DNA from: Aphrophora alni | Taxonomy: Eukaryota > Arthropoda > Insecta > Hemiptera > Aphrophoridae | Length of the DNA: 64,000 bases | Reading direction: 5' to 3' | Assembly: GCA_963513935.1 (NCBI GenBank) | Contig: OY740769.1 | Span: 39,707,120 to 39,771,119, forward strand | Shown here: piece after piece, positions 37,301-49,266 of the stretch | Numbering within the stretch: position 1 is the first letter of the stretch | Layout: each line of letters begins with the position of its first letter | Translations under genes and position numbers: made by a program | Notes under the pieces: generated by a model | What the model saw: only the letters and a program-made list of their open reading frames with translations | What the model was told of the DNA's origin: nothing | Database searches by the model: none

Positions 37301-39456
37301 AATCGGCTCTTAAGTTCTGATGATAACTTTTAAAATTTTCAAATTATATTACCAGAGCACACATATAAGATTTATGTTTAAACAAGGTTAATAGCATATA
37401 CAGAATGGATATATATTGAAAACACAACAAAATTTAGAACTGAATTATTTATATATTCTTTTCTCTTTTGCACAGTAAAAATGTTAAATTCATAAACGTT
37501 TTTAATAACACCAAAAAATTTGATTAAACAACAACACAACTATTTATTTATTTGACAAAATTTACCAATGTATTATTTTCTATATTCTAAACAACAATAA
37601 AAACGCTTGACTTTTCAGACAGAACCACAAACAGTTTTTCCTGTACTGAAAAAGTCGTATTTAATTATTAATTATTTACAACACCAAAGCAAAAGTATAA
37701 AAATGAATTTAATTTTTAATAATTCCCCTAATGACGTTATATTTGAAATGAAGTTAATATTTACGAATTATTCCTTAAGTATAAGATACCTTCACACTTT
37801 ATTAGAAGTTCTAGTTGGATTTGGAATTTGTTGTATAATTAAGCTGATGTTGATATGATATTCACGATCCAGAGTCTGTAAACTGCTATGTAGTTGAATG
37901 CTGGTCTCGAATTCTTCTAAGTTGCCTTGAAGTTCGATAGGAGTAGAAATTATTCTAAGTCCAGTTAAGTAGAGTGATAGTTGAATTTTCCTCTCAGCTC
38001 GGAGTCTGTCGTGAAGAAACGTCTACCTTGCGTCGATTCCAAATCAAAAAGTACCCGTCTTTCGACGGATAAATTACGGTCTCCCTTTTAGTGGGAATTA
38101 ATCCACTTCCTGGAGCCAATTTTCCTCCCTTTTAGGGAAAAAGGTATTTTCTTCTTATTACGTGTTTTCAGGCCCTTTTGGTCTGAAATATTTACACTAT
38201 ATATTTTATTAGTCATATTTTTTGACTAATGAATAGTTTTCTTCCTTTATTATCAATTAAAACACCTTTTAATTAATAATTTATTGTATTTATTCTTCAA
38301 CGTTATCTGTGATCCAAGTTGGCAATATGATGTTTCAGACTTTAGATTCCTACTGAGGGTGCGCGCGCCACTTTACAGGTTTTTGCATGAAAATTTCTAC
38401 TTTGGTCGTTTTTTCTTTTAACTCGCTATAACTTTCGAACGCTCGAACCGATTTTAAAGTTCCTTTCGGATTCTTCTTCCTCTCCATCTTGTGGGTCTTG
38501 TGGAACTTGATTCATCGTTCTACTGCGCTTCGTTCGCGAGTTATCGCCCTTTTCCCGAAATTTGATTTTTCTTCTTTTCAAATTTTGAGATAAGTCCGTT
38601 CTCAAAATTCTTTTGACGAAATCTTGTTCCTCTTCTACTATGACGAAAAACTATGTTTGTACTTTTCACATAACTCGTTTGGTTCTCGAGTTATACGTCC
38701 TTGAAGTCCCAAAGTTTTTATCGTATAAGTTTTTGTTCATAAAAACCCCCCCATTATATATTATCATTTCTGCTTTGATGTTTTACAATTTTACATAATA
38801 GATATCTATAATTACAATGTTATTTCTCCCCTTTTACTTGAAATTTAACCGCTTTTGGGCTTTAAAATTTTACTTTTTGTAATTATTATATCTCCCTTAT
38901 TTTATTTTCAAATTTGATTCTAAGTACATATTATTGTGCCCTATTGTAGTCCCTTCAATAGTACTTATTATTATTTTTTTAAATAATCCCCCCTTCAACT
39001 CAAAAATTCCAAAAAACTCCCCAAGAATGACTTTCTAAGTCCATTCTCACCTGTAAATTATTATTAATTCATATTTTTTATTTATGATTATTGTTAGTTC
39101 CCCTATGAGTTATGACTCTACGTTTTTTGAATTTTGAATTTAAGTTTTTTCCAAATTTTAGGTTTTTGAGCCCCTTTAAAAACTTGAATAACTTTTTTGT
39201 TTTAATTCCTTTTAAATTTATTTTTCGATATTATTTATCAGTTGATTCTACTGAACATTAATTTACTTTAATAATTTAGTATTTTAATAAAATAAGAAAC
39301 GAGGCAGAGTGACTTTTCACGAACCAACATGAAATGTTCAGCACCTGTTGGCGTGACGTCATCGTTCCTCCTCGTCCCCCATCTACATGGCTTTATCGCG
39401 GGAATTTAAACTGTTTTAAATTGGCTTGAGACTTTTGGCTTTTTCCAAACCGTCTC

Positions 39457-39457
<1 letters not shown>
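34347..39457. mobile_element. 5.1-kb near-perfect palindrome (foldback-type element)
   Basis: The left arm 34347-36892 (2,546 bp) and right arm 36913-39457 (2,545 bp) are reverse complements from the outer end TGAGACGGTTTGG to the inner end GGCA. In stretches I compared by eye they match at well over nine bases in ten, with scattered substitutions and few indels. The loop is (AC)10. (AC)n tracts flank both outer ends in the same orientation, so any even-length AC duplication would fit and the target-site duplication cannot be read. The arms hold no convincing gene. Frames of 116 codons at 36638-36988 and 36813-37163 are mirror images of each other across the loop. Snapback (foldback) DNA transposons have such long inverted termini. 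An inverted duplication of one 2.5-kb repeat is the alternative. Confidence 0.85.
36820..36990. other. GC-rich apex of the palindrome
   Basis: The ~80 bp of each arm next to the loop are far GC-richer than the arms (GACGGCGCGCGG on the left, CACGCTCGCTCTCTCTC on the right) and much more diverged between arms than the rest, yet both end in GGCA next to the (AC)10. Traces of homology remain (AGTGAAGCTCC versus AGTGGCGTTCC; CGAC-CCCGAG versus CGACACCCGAG). Confidence 0.7.

Positions 39458-39497
<40 letters not shown>
39458..39497. repeat. (AC)n tract at the right edge of the giant palindrome
   Basis: Twenty AC units directly after CGTCTCA at 39457. They have the same strand orientation as the left and central tracts, so they are not part of the palindrome itself. 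Confidence 0.97.
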
Positions 39498-40590
39498 TAA
39501 ATATTACTTACTTTTCATTATAATACAGTATTTTAAGAAAAACATGAAATTATCTGAAATACCTACTCTGTTCCATTGCTTTTTTTTCCATTAAATGTTT
39601 ATGTTACCTACAAATATTTGTTATGTTAATTTTATTTACATTATATTTAACATCTTTATTTTTAGCATTAATATTACTTTAATGGTAATTGTTAATTGCT
39701 TAGTTTGAATGTTTTGAATAAAATAGCTCCCCAGTCTCCACCTATTTACCTCTATCAACTTTTTTCTTCACACTCATTCCTTATAATGAACACTTAAATT
39801 ATTTATTATTATTATTATGAATCAAGGGTTTCAGTCTAGCAGTATTTATGATTGTGTGCTATACTCTATAGTTTAAATTTACTCTAATAAACAGTTCATG
39901 AATTTTTACGATAATTAAAAGAAGCTACGTATTGGGGAAAATTTAATGTCTTATGGTACAGTCATTTCTCCTCAAAACTATCTCGACTCTTCAAATCGTT
40001 GTCCTATCCTACACGGCGTTTACTTAATAACTCCACCTAAAATAGTCACCGTACTGAGAGGGCTAAACGTAATTATTATTTTCTGTGATTATTACAATTA
40101 TGTTATTGAGAGTATCAAATTATATTCATTAACCGGGTAAAAGTTTTATTACCGATATTCCTAATGATTAAATTAATAATTTTGAACAAATAAATAATAA
40201 ACTTCTTATATTTTATATCCGAGATGATATTTACTGCCACTTTGGATTTATTCAAAATTTCTAGGTTCTAGTGCAGGGAGTAGGTGACGCGAGGTATTCA
40301 ATATTTGTACAGGGTGCATATCCTCCCAACAATCAATGAAGCAGTGACAAAAGGAAAACAATTATCGTATAACAGCCTGGTTATAAAAAGTACAGAAAAC
40401 TAAAATCAAAATTTTAATCGATATAATGAATTGAAATGAAAATTTGAAAACATAAAAAATTGGAAGGTTAATGTCTGGAGAACTGGTGTAAACCAATCTG
40501 TAGATTGGATATTTAAAAGAAAAAGAGAGTGAAACAAAATTTAGAGAACAGTTTGTACGTGTGGCCATTTTATGAGGTAATTACTGGTAA
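39498..40590. other. No recognised gene
   Basis: AT-rich. Small frames at 39946-40140 and 40362-40568 carry no motif. Confidence 0.4.
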
Positions 40591-40665
40591 AAAAACTACT
40601 TACGGTACTGTAGGCTATGGTAGTATATTATACTACCATAGCCTACAGTACCATAAGTAGTTTTT
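40591..40665. repeat. 75-nt palindrome, 37-bp arms, 1-nt loop
   Basis: Arms 40591-40627 and 40629-40665 are reverse complements with a single mismatch (TTACGG versus TTATGG context). Each runs from AAAAACTACTTA to GGCTATGGTAGTATA. The absent loop makes a miRNA precursor unlikely. It would extrude as a cruciform or be a tiny foldback relic. Confidence 0.95.
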
Positions 40666-41388
40666 GTTCTACAACACTGACATCCCAGAAAGATAAATAA
40701 TGTTACTTATTACCTGTAAAATTTTTAATGAGATGTTTAACACCTCAGAAGACAAAAGCCAAGTAAAGCCTATAAATTATTGCCATTGAACTTTTCCCAT
40801 GTTTTCGGCACCAATGGGTGTCGTTACGATGTGAGGTGAACATAAACTGCTGCTCTTTAAGATAAATCACTTTTATTACTTTACAGTTTACTTTTACTTT
40901 ATATATATGGTATAGAGTTACATAATGAATAAATCTATTTAAATTAGTTTTAAAACATAATCTAAGACCAAAAGGTTTAAACACATATTTAAAACATGTG
41001 TATGTACTCTATCGTTTGATATCTATATTTGAATAATTTACCTTTTAGTAAAACAATGAAAAGATTCTTTTAGAAAATTGCGACTAATATATAATATATA
41101 TATCGGTTACGTTTTGACATGTGAATACTGATTGTAGGTTTCTGGTCAGAATATTCTGGTCACTAAGCCGTTTTAGTCCAACGTTCTATTCCTTCATAAT
41201 GACGATCACTGTCGAATATATAACTATTTATTGCTTATGAAAGTTTTTGATATTTGCTCTATTAAATCTGCTGAAATAGGTTATTGTTACACAATAAATA
41301 GTTAAGGGAAAAGTTTGGTACATTAAAGCCTTGAAAAAATAAGACAGGGAAGGTCTTTTTTTATTAAAGATTTCTTATTTCCACTAAA
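40666..41388. other. No recognised gene
   Basis: AT-rich. The minus frame of 79 codons at 40745-40984 has no motif. Confidence 0.4.
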
Positions 41389-41396
41389 GTGTATAT

Positions 41397-42142
41397 TAAT
41401 GATGGGGATTAACGGTAACAACGGTAAACGTCAACACCAGTTAACGTTGAGAGTGATTAATTCAGATGAAAAAAACTGCTACCGTTAACCTGCTAGACAG
41501 AACAGAAAACGAAGCCACTTTGTTCAGTGTGCACGTGTTCAGTGAGAAGTGAGAAGGCTCTAGACATCAATCGATTGTCGCCTGTTTTATCACGCATTGG
41601 AATTATTGTAATAATTGATTATAATAACTGATTAATTAACTTATTATTTACAGAGGAATCAGTTTTGGAATTATTTGTATTACTATTTACTACCATAAAC
41701 TATATTCTAATATTTCTGTTACAACAATTTAGTATATCATCGTTTCAAAGTATAGCAAAAACCCATACAAATAGATATGAAAAATATTTTTATCAATAGA
41801 TGGTTGGTACAGTTGGTAGTAAAAAACTCAGGTAAAACTAAAGTTATTTACACCACACTATTTTCGTATTATCCAGTCGTCGTTTTATACAGTTTTAGAT
41901 TTATTAAAAAACAAACAGTAAAATAGTAGGCTACAACAGAAACATACGTTGATGAATAAAAGTTGACGTTAATTGATTCGCTTTCGTTGCTCAAGTAAAC
42001 TAACAACCACTGATGCGTCACCTGCAAACACTAAGCAGTTGATCAACGTTAGCAGTAAATGCACTTCTTCGTCAACTGCATTGAGCGTTGACGATGGTCA
42101 ACGTTGACGGTTAGCTGTTACCCTTTAACGGACACAGCACTA
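41397..42142. mobile_element. Non-autonomous hAT-type element (746 bp) with 8-bp TSD
   Basis: The element begins TAATGATGGGGATTAACGG and, read from the other end, TAGTGCTGTGTCCGTTAAAG, imperfect inverted termini that continue through GGTAAC and CGTCAAC blocks. Both ends fit the hAT terminal pattern T/C-A-R-N-G. It is flanked by an exact 8-bp duplication, GTGTATAT, at 41389-41396 and 42143-42150, the length made by hAT transposases. Subterminal AACGTTGAC / GTTAACG motifs are repeated many times near both ends, as expected for transposase-binding sites. No ORF is present, so it would need a transposase supplied elsewhere. Confidence 0.85.
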
Positions 42143-42150
42143 GTGTATAT

Positions 42151-45100
42151 ATCCCCATTCAAGTAGGTGGTTTGCTTTATCTTGTGTTACTGTGTAGTTT
42201 TGTTAACATGTAATTTTCCGAAACACGTCTGCAAATAGATTTTTTGTTGTGACCACTTAGGCCTAGTTTTAGGTACCCGGAATTCCTTATTTTGGTTATT
42301 AATTTTAGTTTATAAAATATTTCTAGGACACTAGGATATGTTAACCCTTATTTATGTTCTAGGTTATCACTAGATAACCATAGTTAAATCACAGAAAACG
42401 TGAATTAATTTTCTATACAAAAGTGATTACAAATGGACGCATAAAACTTTACCGAAGACTAAATTTTTTATATTTCTATATATTAATGATTTTGGAGTTT
42501 GTTATTTTATACGGAAAACCCCGAAAGTACTACACACAAAGTACTATACGGAGTTGAAGTATAAAACACTACACAAAAGATATAAACAAAATGTATGATA
42601 GCTAAGATGAAGAACACAATTCAACAAATGTAAGTAGAAGGAAATATTACAGAAACAATTATGACAACGATATTAAGGTCGGAAGCCTTCTGGTAGTAGA
42701 GTTGGTGAGGCAATGTATTCTCCAGACAAAGAGAGGAGTAGACCAACATCACAATGGAGGAGGAAACTGTGGCCGGTTGAAAGCTTGTTATGTTTGTAAA
42801 CTGGTTTAATAGGTAGCTGCAGAGAATAAGGTTGACCTGACGCTAGGGCTGCTAAAGGTCACGCTCATTATACTCTTAATTAAGTAATAATATTATATAG
42901 AAGGATGAAATACAGCATGTTAGCGCTTGATGAAACAACAATGTTTATCTTTGTATATAAACACAAACAAACACTGACACACACATATACAATACTCTTT
43001 GTATGTACGAATTTTTTACGAATAGATATCATGTATATATTAATTTTTGTATTATTCAATTTTCTGTTTTTTTTATACTACAAAATAACTTGTTAAAATA
43101 ATTTTAATAAAAACTGTATTACATCACAACAAAAATTAATTACAATGTTAAAAGTGTTTAATTTATAGGAAACATCTATGTAAGGAAGAGAGTTCACACT
43201 TAGACGTAGCAAGAACATAATGAACTTTGGTAAACAAGTACCTTTTGTTTCAGACGTTGTTAAGCTGAATTCTAATAATTGAATACAATTGAGATTCGGT
43301 TGCCTTTATTCTAGGTGAACCAGTATTTACACTAACAACAGAGCGAGAATGTCGACTCTATGGAATTTATTGCCCTTGATGTGTAACGTAAATTGGAATT
43401 ACTGTGATAATATTTAGTTAGTGAAGAGAGTTATAGTAAAATCACTGTTTAAAATACAATTTAGGTTAGTTGGAAATGTGAAGAAATAAGGTAAATAATA
43501 AGGAAATATAAAGGCAATATTAAATAATAAGAAAACAAAATAGGAAAGAGAGATGGACTAGATTAGTACAGCGGTTGGTAGAGAGAATGGGGATACGAAA
43601 GATGCGATGATGCGATCTCTTTCCCATCTCCCATTTTTTTAACACAACCCCCCCCCCCCCCCTAGAAAATTTACGCAACCAAATACCATTATAGAAATCC
43701 TTATCAAAAATGTTGTGAAGGTCGGAGATTGGTTCTGAAACTTATTTCCTTCGTTGGTTAAAATCTCGCAAACGTATTACAATTATGTTTTCAGCTCTGC
43801 AGCAAATGAAATCAAAGTTTCTACAATATACTCTTTACTTGTGGAGTACAATGGAACATTACATTCATTAAATCACATCAACTGTTTTCAGCACACACAA
43901 CTCATTATTAAGAACAAGTTCGTGAACATTGCCAAAAATATTTGTGTGCATGTAACGGCTGAAGGATTACTTGATTATTGAAACGTCTCTTGCATTGTAT
44001 TGTTAAAATAAAGTTTTTATTATAAAGTGTTTTGTATACTTTTATATGGATATTTCAGTTTCTATAAGTGTTGCTTATTACAGTGAATAAATGTATAATA
44101 TAAAATCTGTATATATTTTCTCAACTTTAAAATTTGGAATAATCGTTACGGAAATATAGATGTTTTACAATTTTCTACAATACTGAAGGGTAGGGATGGG
44201 TTAGTTCTAAATCTATATACTAAATTTCTATAATCTGTAAGGTTGATATAAGTAGAGGTCATATGTTACAGTAAGTCTAGGAATCAGAACAAAGATGATT
44301 TTCTGATTATCTGATTATCTGATATTCTGATTTTCTGAGTTAGGAATCCAGACTGCAGAGACAGCAAGAGATCTACTCTGGCTGTTTTACCTTACGAGGC
44401 TACTGCGTAGTCATTCAATATATGCGTATGAACTTTTCAACAAACACATAACCAAAGAGTCTTGTTGAAACGAACAAACACAGCAATTCTCCAGGACAAA
44501 CCCTTTGCACTACTGTTCCACGCATGCCCCATCATCTAGATTTGAACCCCAAACAGTTATACATCAATTTACCGAAGGAGTAAAAATATGGTTGCAAACA
44601 TTTCAGTTAATAATAATATAGCATAACTGAAATTCCATGTAACTGAGAATTGTAAAATATATGTTTATACATGTCTGTATTATAAAATACTTTGTACCTA
44701 GTGTCGAGACCATTGAATAGCCTAGCGCTGAATGGTTAAATCCCTTACACTTTAGTTATATAATAATTTTTATTTTTCAATTGTTATAATATATTATTTT
44801 ATTACTCTATATTCAATTAAAAACTAAAGTTAACTATTTGCACGGCAATTAAAAATTGAGTTCGAAGCCAAAGTGTTGTACAATTTGTAAAATATACATG
44901 TAAGGTTTATGTGTAATATTTTTGTCCCAAATAACAAACTGTAATTAAAATATCATATTCGTATTAATTTTTGTATAAACCAATCAAACCAACAAAATTT
45001 TACACTCTTTCACTAATATCTAACTACCAACTTTTATTAAATATTCATTAGAGTGAATTATTTATAATTTGTGTTTAAAATCTGGCAAACAAACAGAACA

Positions 45101-45522
45101 AACATAAAGAACGTTTAATCAATCACCTATCTTGACTCAAACTTATTTTTAGTCATTTGTTGTATTGTTTTATTGATATTTCACAATTCAATACAATACT
45201 AAGGGGGAAGGGATCAGTTCTATTGTCTTTAAAAAGCATAAGAAAATCACAAATGTTTGATAAATAAAATCATATTCACAAGAGGGTATGGCAGATCATT
45301 ATACATAATAAATGTCAGATACTGCATCATTAGTGGAATTTGAGGTTTTATTTGTTAGTACAAGATGTTCGCATGTTTCATTGTTATTTATTCTCTCCCA
45401 CATGTTGTTGAAGCCGTACATTAATTGGAGGTGTTTTTATAATGTCATTATATTTTTAGCATTATATAATATGAAAATTCACTTTAGATGAGACAGATCT
45501 ATTTTATCAATATGGTAGATCA
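42151..45522. other. No recognised gene; several small GC-richer frames
   Basis: A 39-codon hydrophilic plus frame at 42680-42799 contains SGSRVGEAMYSPDKERSRP and lies in GC-richer DNA. Another plus frame at 44307-44450 contains DLLWLFYLTRLLRSH. Neither is recognised. Simple repeats: a C run at 43648-43662 and an imperfect (TCTGATTA)n at 44300-44338. Confidence 0.35.
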
Positions 45523-45651
45523 TTACAAGATCTGTCTACTTCTACTATTGATGTCCGGAAGACAAGGTGGTCGTTCAACTACATTTTTATTGTGATATTT
45601 GACAAATATCCATATTTTGCTCACCATGGTATTCCTCAATTTCTGAATCAA
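45523..45651 (-). pseudogene. Possible Tc1-like transposase scrap
   Basis: A 42-codon minus-strand frame ends TAA at 45523-45525. It contains NTMVSKIWIFVKYHNKN and then VVERPPCLPDIN, which follows the order and spacing of the Tc1 block HTSK...WL...V-WP-QSPDLN around the third catalytic residue. The sequence after PDIN departs from NPIE-LW, perhaps by frameshift. The evidence is a short motif resemblance only. Confidence 0.3.
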
Positions 45652-46801
45652 TGAATAAAACTATGTTAATTTTTATATTTGACATAAGTTTTAAACTTAA
45701 ATAAATATTATTACTTATAGCCTACACTTCATATTTTCTCAAGTCAATAATCACTACAAGTTATATAAACTCTTTAATACAAATTGGAAATAAAGATAAT
45801 TAAAAATAACATAAGATAACGAATTTTGAGGCGTTACAAGAATTTAATTTAAAAATTAAATTTTTAAACATACCACATTTTATTTGAACAATTATTTCAG
45901 ACTTATAGATTGTTCATATTATTGTTATAATATGTCATTTATTTAATATACATTTTTCATAACTTAAGTTTACAGACAAACAAATGGTTTTGAGAGAATG
46001 TAATGACTATCATTATAAAGTGTTAAACTGATAAACTGTTGAACATAAAACTGAAGACCTAGAGACCTTGACCTAAAACTAAACTTAGTAATCAGAAATT
46101 ACGTTGGAGTTAAGGATCTAGCCTTTTGGTGTCAAACAAGGATCCATACTCTCGAAAAATATCTTTTTATGAGTATAAGCAAATAACAGCCAACGAACGA
46201 ATAAACTGTATCAACATTGCAAATAGAAAGTTTCTTCTTTAATTTAGTAACTTTCGATTATAACACGGCATTTGATTTTTGCCACTAATTTTAAGTTTTT
46301 CATCAAGTTGTTTAAAAGCTTAGTACTCCTTGGACAATACTAAACATGTTATGATTATGAATTTATCTTGACCTTAACAAGTAGCTGTTACTTAAAAGTG
46401 TGGTTAAATTTTAAACTGTTATTTTTATCAACGTGTTATTATCATCAATGTATCATATTTTTTTACAAACAAACATCAATGTTGAAATATTTCAAAATAA
46501 TAAATGTTTTACCGATTTTCAAATGGCAAGACAATGTTATTTTTCAATAGAAAAGTCGAGACCTGAGAATGTAATACTTTTACTTTTAAACAATCCACAT
46601 TTCAGAACTACAATATGGAAATTCTACGTTAGTAAACGCTCCAAAAAAAAAAAAAAAAAAAAAAAAGCAATTGCATTGAAATTTAACTTAGTTTTACGAA
46701 TCATTTAACAACTTTATTAAACAGAAAAGCCTTCATTAAATCTTTAAAACTGAAAATAGAAAAACATGTTTCGTTTCAATTAATGTTCCAAACAAAACAA
46801 T
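45652..46801. other. No recognised gene
   Basis: Overlapping plus frames at 46368-46708 run into a poly-A tract (46640-46662) and have no motif. Confidence 0.4.
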
Positions 46802-46966
46802 GCACAGCAAACGAATGGAGGAAGCTGGGGTTTCATGTTTAGACCTGAGCGTAAGACATCGTTTCCTTCAAAACATCCGTTCCGTTGCGTCACTGACCGT
46901 GGATACTATGCACTGGGAAGGGTGAAGTCGTGCTATAAAGGTTTCGTGTGTAAAATGTCTTACTAA
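46802..46966 (+). CDS. Candidate exon with part of a peritrophin-A (type 2 chitin-binding) domain
   Basis: A plus-strand frame (54 codons to TAA at 46964-46966) in GC-richer DNA reads SWGFMFRPERKTSF, then HPFRCVTDRGYYALGRVKSC and YKGFVC. The three cysteines (46886, 46931, 46949) are spaced C-x14-C-x5-C, with GYYA after the first, within the peritrophin-A (CBM14) rule C-x13-20-C-x5-6-C. In arthropod cuticle proteins of this type the corresponding block is C...GYYA...C-x5-C ending in VC. An acceptor-like GCACAG lies at 46802-46807 and a donor-like T|GTAAAA at 46950 would split the third cysteine codon. The other half of the domain is not seen downstream. A second frame is also open for 37 codons here. 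Confidence 0.35.
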   Translation, partial: AQQTNGGSWGFMFRPERKTSFPSKHPFRCVTDRGYYALGRVKSCYKGFVCKMSY

Positions 46967-49119
46967 TGAGGTTGAAAAGTCCAATAATTTTAGTAGGACG
47001 GTAGGCGAGATCTGAAACAAGTAATTATAAAGTCACTGGAAAATTGGTAGTGGCTGCAAAACTAGCTTTCTGAAGTCAACAGTTACTGTTGATATGATTA
47101 AGGGCCACTTTCTGTAGAGTAGAAGTTGAAACCTCTAACAAATGAATTACTGTTTACTGCCATCATGAATGTTATTGCTACATAAAAGATAACCGAAGTA
47201 CATTTTAGCGAACTAGACAAGCAATAAATCACGTTTGAGCACACAATAGAATTAAGTTCGATGTAAAGGAAATTAAGTATTTATTGTGAACACAATATTA
47301 CTGTTGTTTTTGGATGGTTATTATATATTACTAGAATATTACATCACATCTTATAGAAAAATACAAGGAGCAAAACAGTGTAATACTTACGTATATGATC
47401 ATTAATTAGATATTTTTGCAGCGTCATATAGTTTATACATAAAATATATGGAAATCAAAAATTAAAAATCTGTACTCAACCATACATTGATGTTTTTTAA
47501 TCATTTACAGATCAAAGTCTATGTTAGAACAACAAGAATGGGTATCATTTATTAATTATATTTCTAGAGTGTTTTTAAAAGTAGAATAAGTTTTATAATA
47601 CAGCAAAATCTAAATTCCATAACACAATCAATTAAATTGCAAACTGTACAACGAGACGCAATTATTGTGATAGAGCACGTTTGCAATTACAGCATGCAGA
47701 GTAGATGGACAAAACTTATTTCATTTAACTTGCACAGCATCACAGTATCGCTACATAACTTTTGTCTTTAATTTAAAGGAATTTATTTTTGCATACAATA
47801 TATTTCTCTCTCTCTTATACGTATTTCTAAATTGTACTTATAACTTGAGGTGTAATTTAGTAATGCTCTTGTTCACCAACTTACATTAATGCAAAATTCA
47901 GATCACATTGTAAGAAATAATATATAATAGACGTATATACGTTGAACATAGGAAGAAACTATCGAAAACTCATTTCAAACGACAGTTAGTTGTTTAAACT
48001 TTTACTACCCTTTTTCAGTCAAATACAGCAAATTAACCAATTTATTTTCGCGTTATTTTTGTTGCAATTGAACTAAAACTGTAATAATATTAATATTGTT
48101 GACTGTATAAATTAGAAATTCGGTTGATTTCAGTAATACGATGTATACATATTGTGATAAGGCAAATTTATAATGTCGAATGATGGGATTACCACCAGAA
48201 AGTTCTGAACAGTTGAAATTTGTTTTAAATAATTACATTTCTATTGGTTAATTTGTAAAGCGAGTTTATAGGATATGCGTTACCTGCCTCATATTAAAAG
48301 CACGTTTGGTAATAAATTATTTCCTTTGTCCTTCGCCAGTCTGTTCCTAATAATAAAACCGTTACTGCTCATCCCTCTCCAATCCACAATTTAATGATTT
48401 CTCTCACCTAATATAACTAATGAACTAGTTGAACTATTTTCTTCATAAATTTTTTCTGATGTTTTGTTAAATAAACCATTCTTGTCAATAATAAAACCAA
48501 AAATTGAAACAGATAATTTTAGGTTCATCCACATCGAATAGTTAAACTCAACATTTTAAAATACAATGACGATCTGTGATTTGTCCTTTAAGACAACCTC
48601 TTTACTCTAACATATTGGTGTAAAACTCTAGTTCAGGTCTAATTTTTTTCATTAGTTATATATTTGACTCTTTAAAAATCCACGTCAATTTCCATTTAAT
48701 ATTTGTTTTAATTCCTCCTATCGTTTCCTTATTCATAATAACTTTTTATAAACAACTTTTTTATAGAAGGAAACCAACTTTTTTTAGTATAACGTTGTAA
48801 TTCGAATTTTTTATAGAGGTACCAACTATGACAAATTAAAAGGAAAATGTATTTAGTTTGAAAATTATACGGAATAAATAATGAGTTACAAAGTATAAGG
48901 AAAATATATTTCTTTAACAACTACATACCTAATAAATAGAAGGAAACTCATTTCAAACCCATCACTTTCATAATTGGACGCGTAACTAAAGAGTATACTC
49001 TTTTTTATATACCAATCCCCCATAAAAGAATAATATAGTTTAATATCCATATTACACTGTTCAAACCATATAATGGATATGTCAAATTATCGATATTACA
49101 TTTATATGACTACCTCTAG
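46967..49119. other. No recognised gene
   Basis: AT-rich. I looked for the missing three-cysteine half of a chitin-binding domain here and did not find it. Confidence 0.4.
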
Positions 49120-49266
49120 ACCCCATCCCTATTTAATCAATTTCACCCTAGCGTGGCTGACATTTTTGGTGTACAGGATGATAGGAGGTACGGTTGCACT
49201 GTCACTCCAACACCAGAAAGGGTATTTTGTTTTGAATCCACCATGATGGACAATGCAAGAGGATAG
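49120..49266 (+). CDS. Unidentified protein-like frame (48 codons)
   Basis: Open from a stop at 49117-49119 to TAG at 49264-49266, in DNA noticeably GC-richer than its flanks. It contains FHPSVADIFGVQDDRRYGC, TVTPTPERVFCF and MMDNARG, with balanced composition and two cysteines. An acceptor-like TTTTTGGTGTACAG ends at 49185 within it, so an exon could start at DDRRYG. I do not recognise the family. It could be an exon, a TE scrap or chance. Confidence 0.25.
   Translation, partial: TPSLFNQFHPSVADIFGVQDDRRYGCTVTPTPERVFCFESTMMDNARG

Noticed and set aside
34347..39457. CRISPR array or phage-type inverted region
   Set aside because: No direct-repeat/spacer pattern. The structure is one long inverted repeat in a eukaryotic, TE-rich setting.
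40591..40665. microRNA hairpin
   Set aside because: A near-perfect stem with a 1-nt loop does not match a pre-miRNA, which needs a terminal loop and usually bulges.
43200..43380. Short frame after an acceptor-like TTTATTCTAG (GEPVFTLTTERECRLYGIYC)
   Set aside because: Only about 26 codons between stops, with no supporting donor or homologue; too short to list as a gene.
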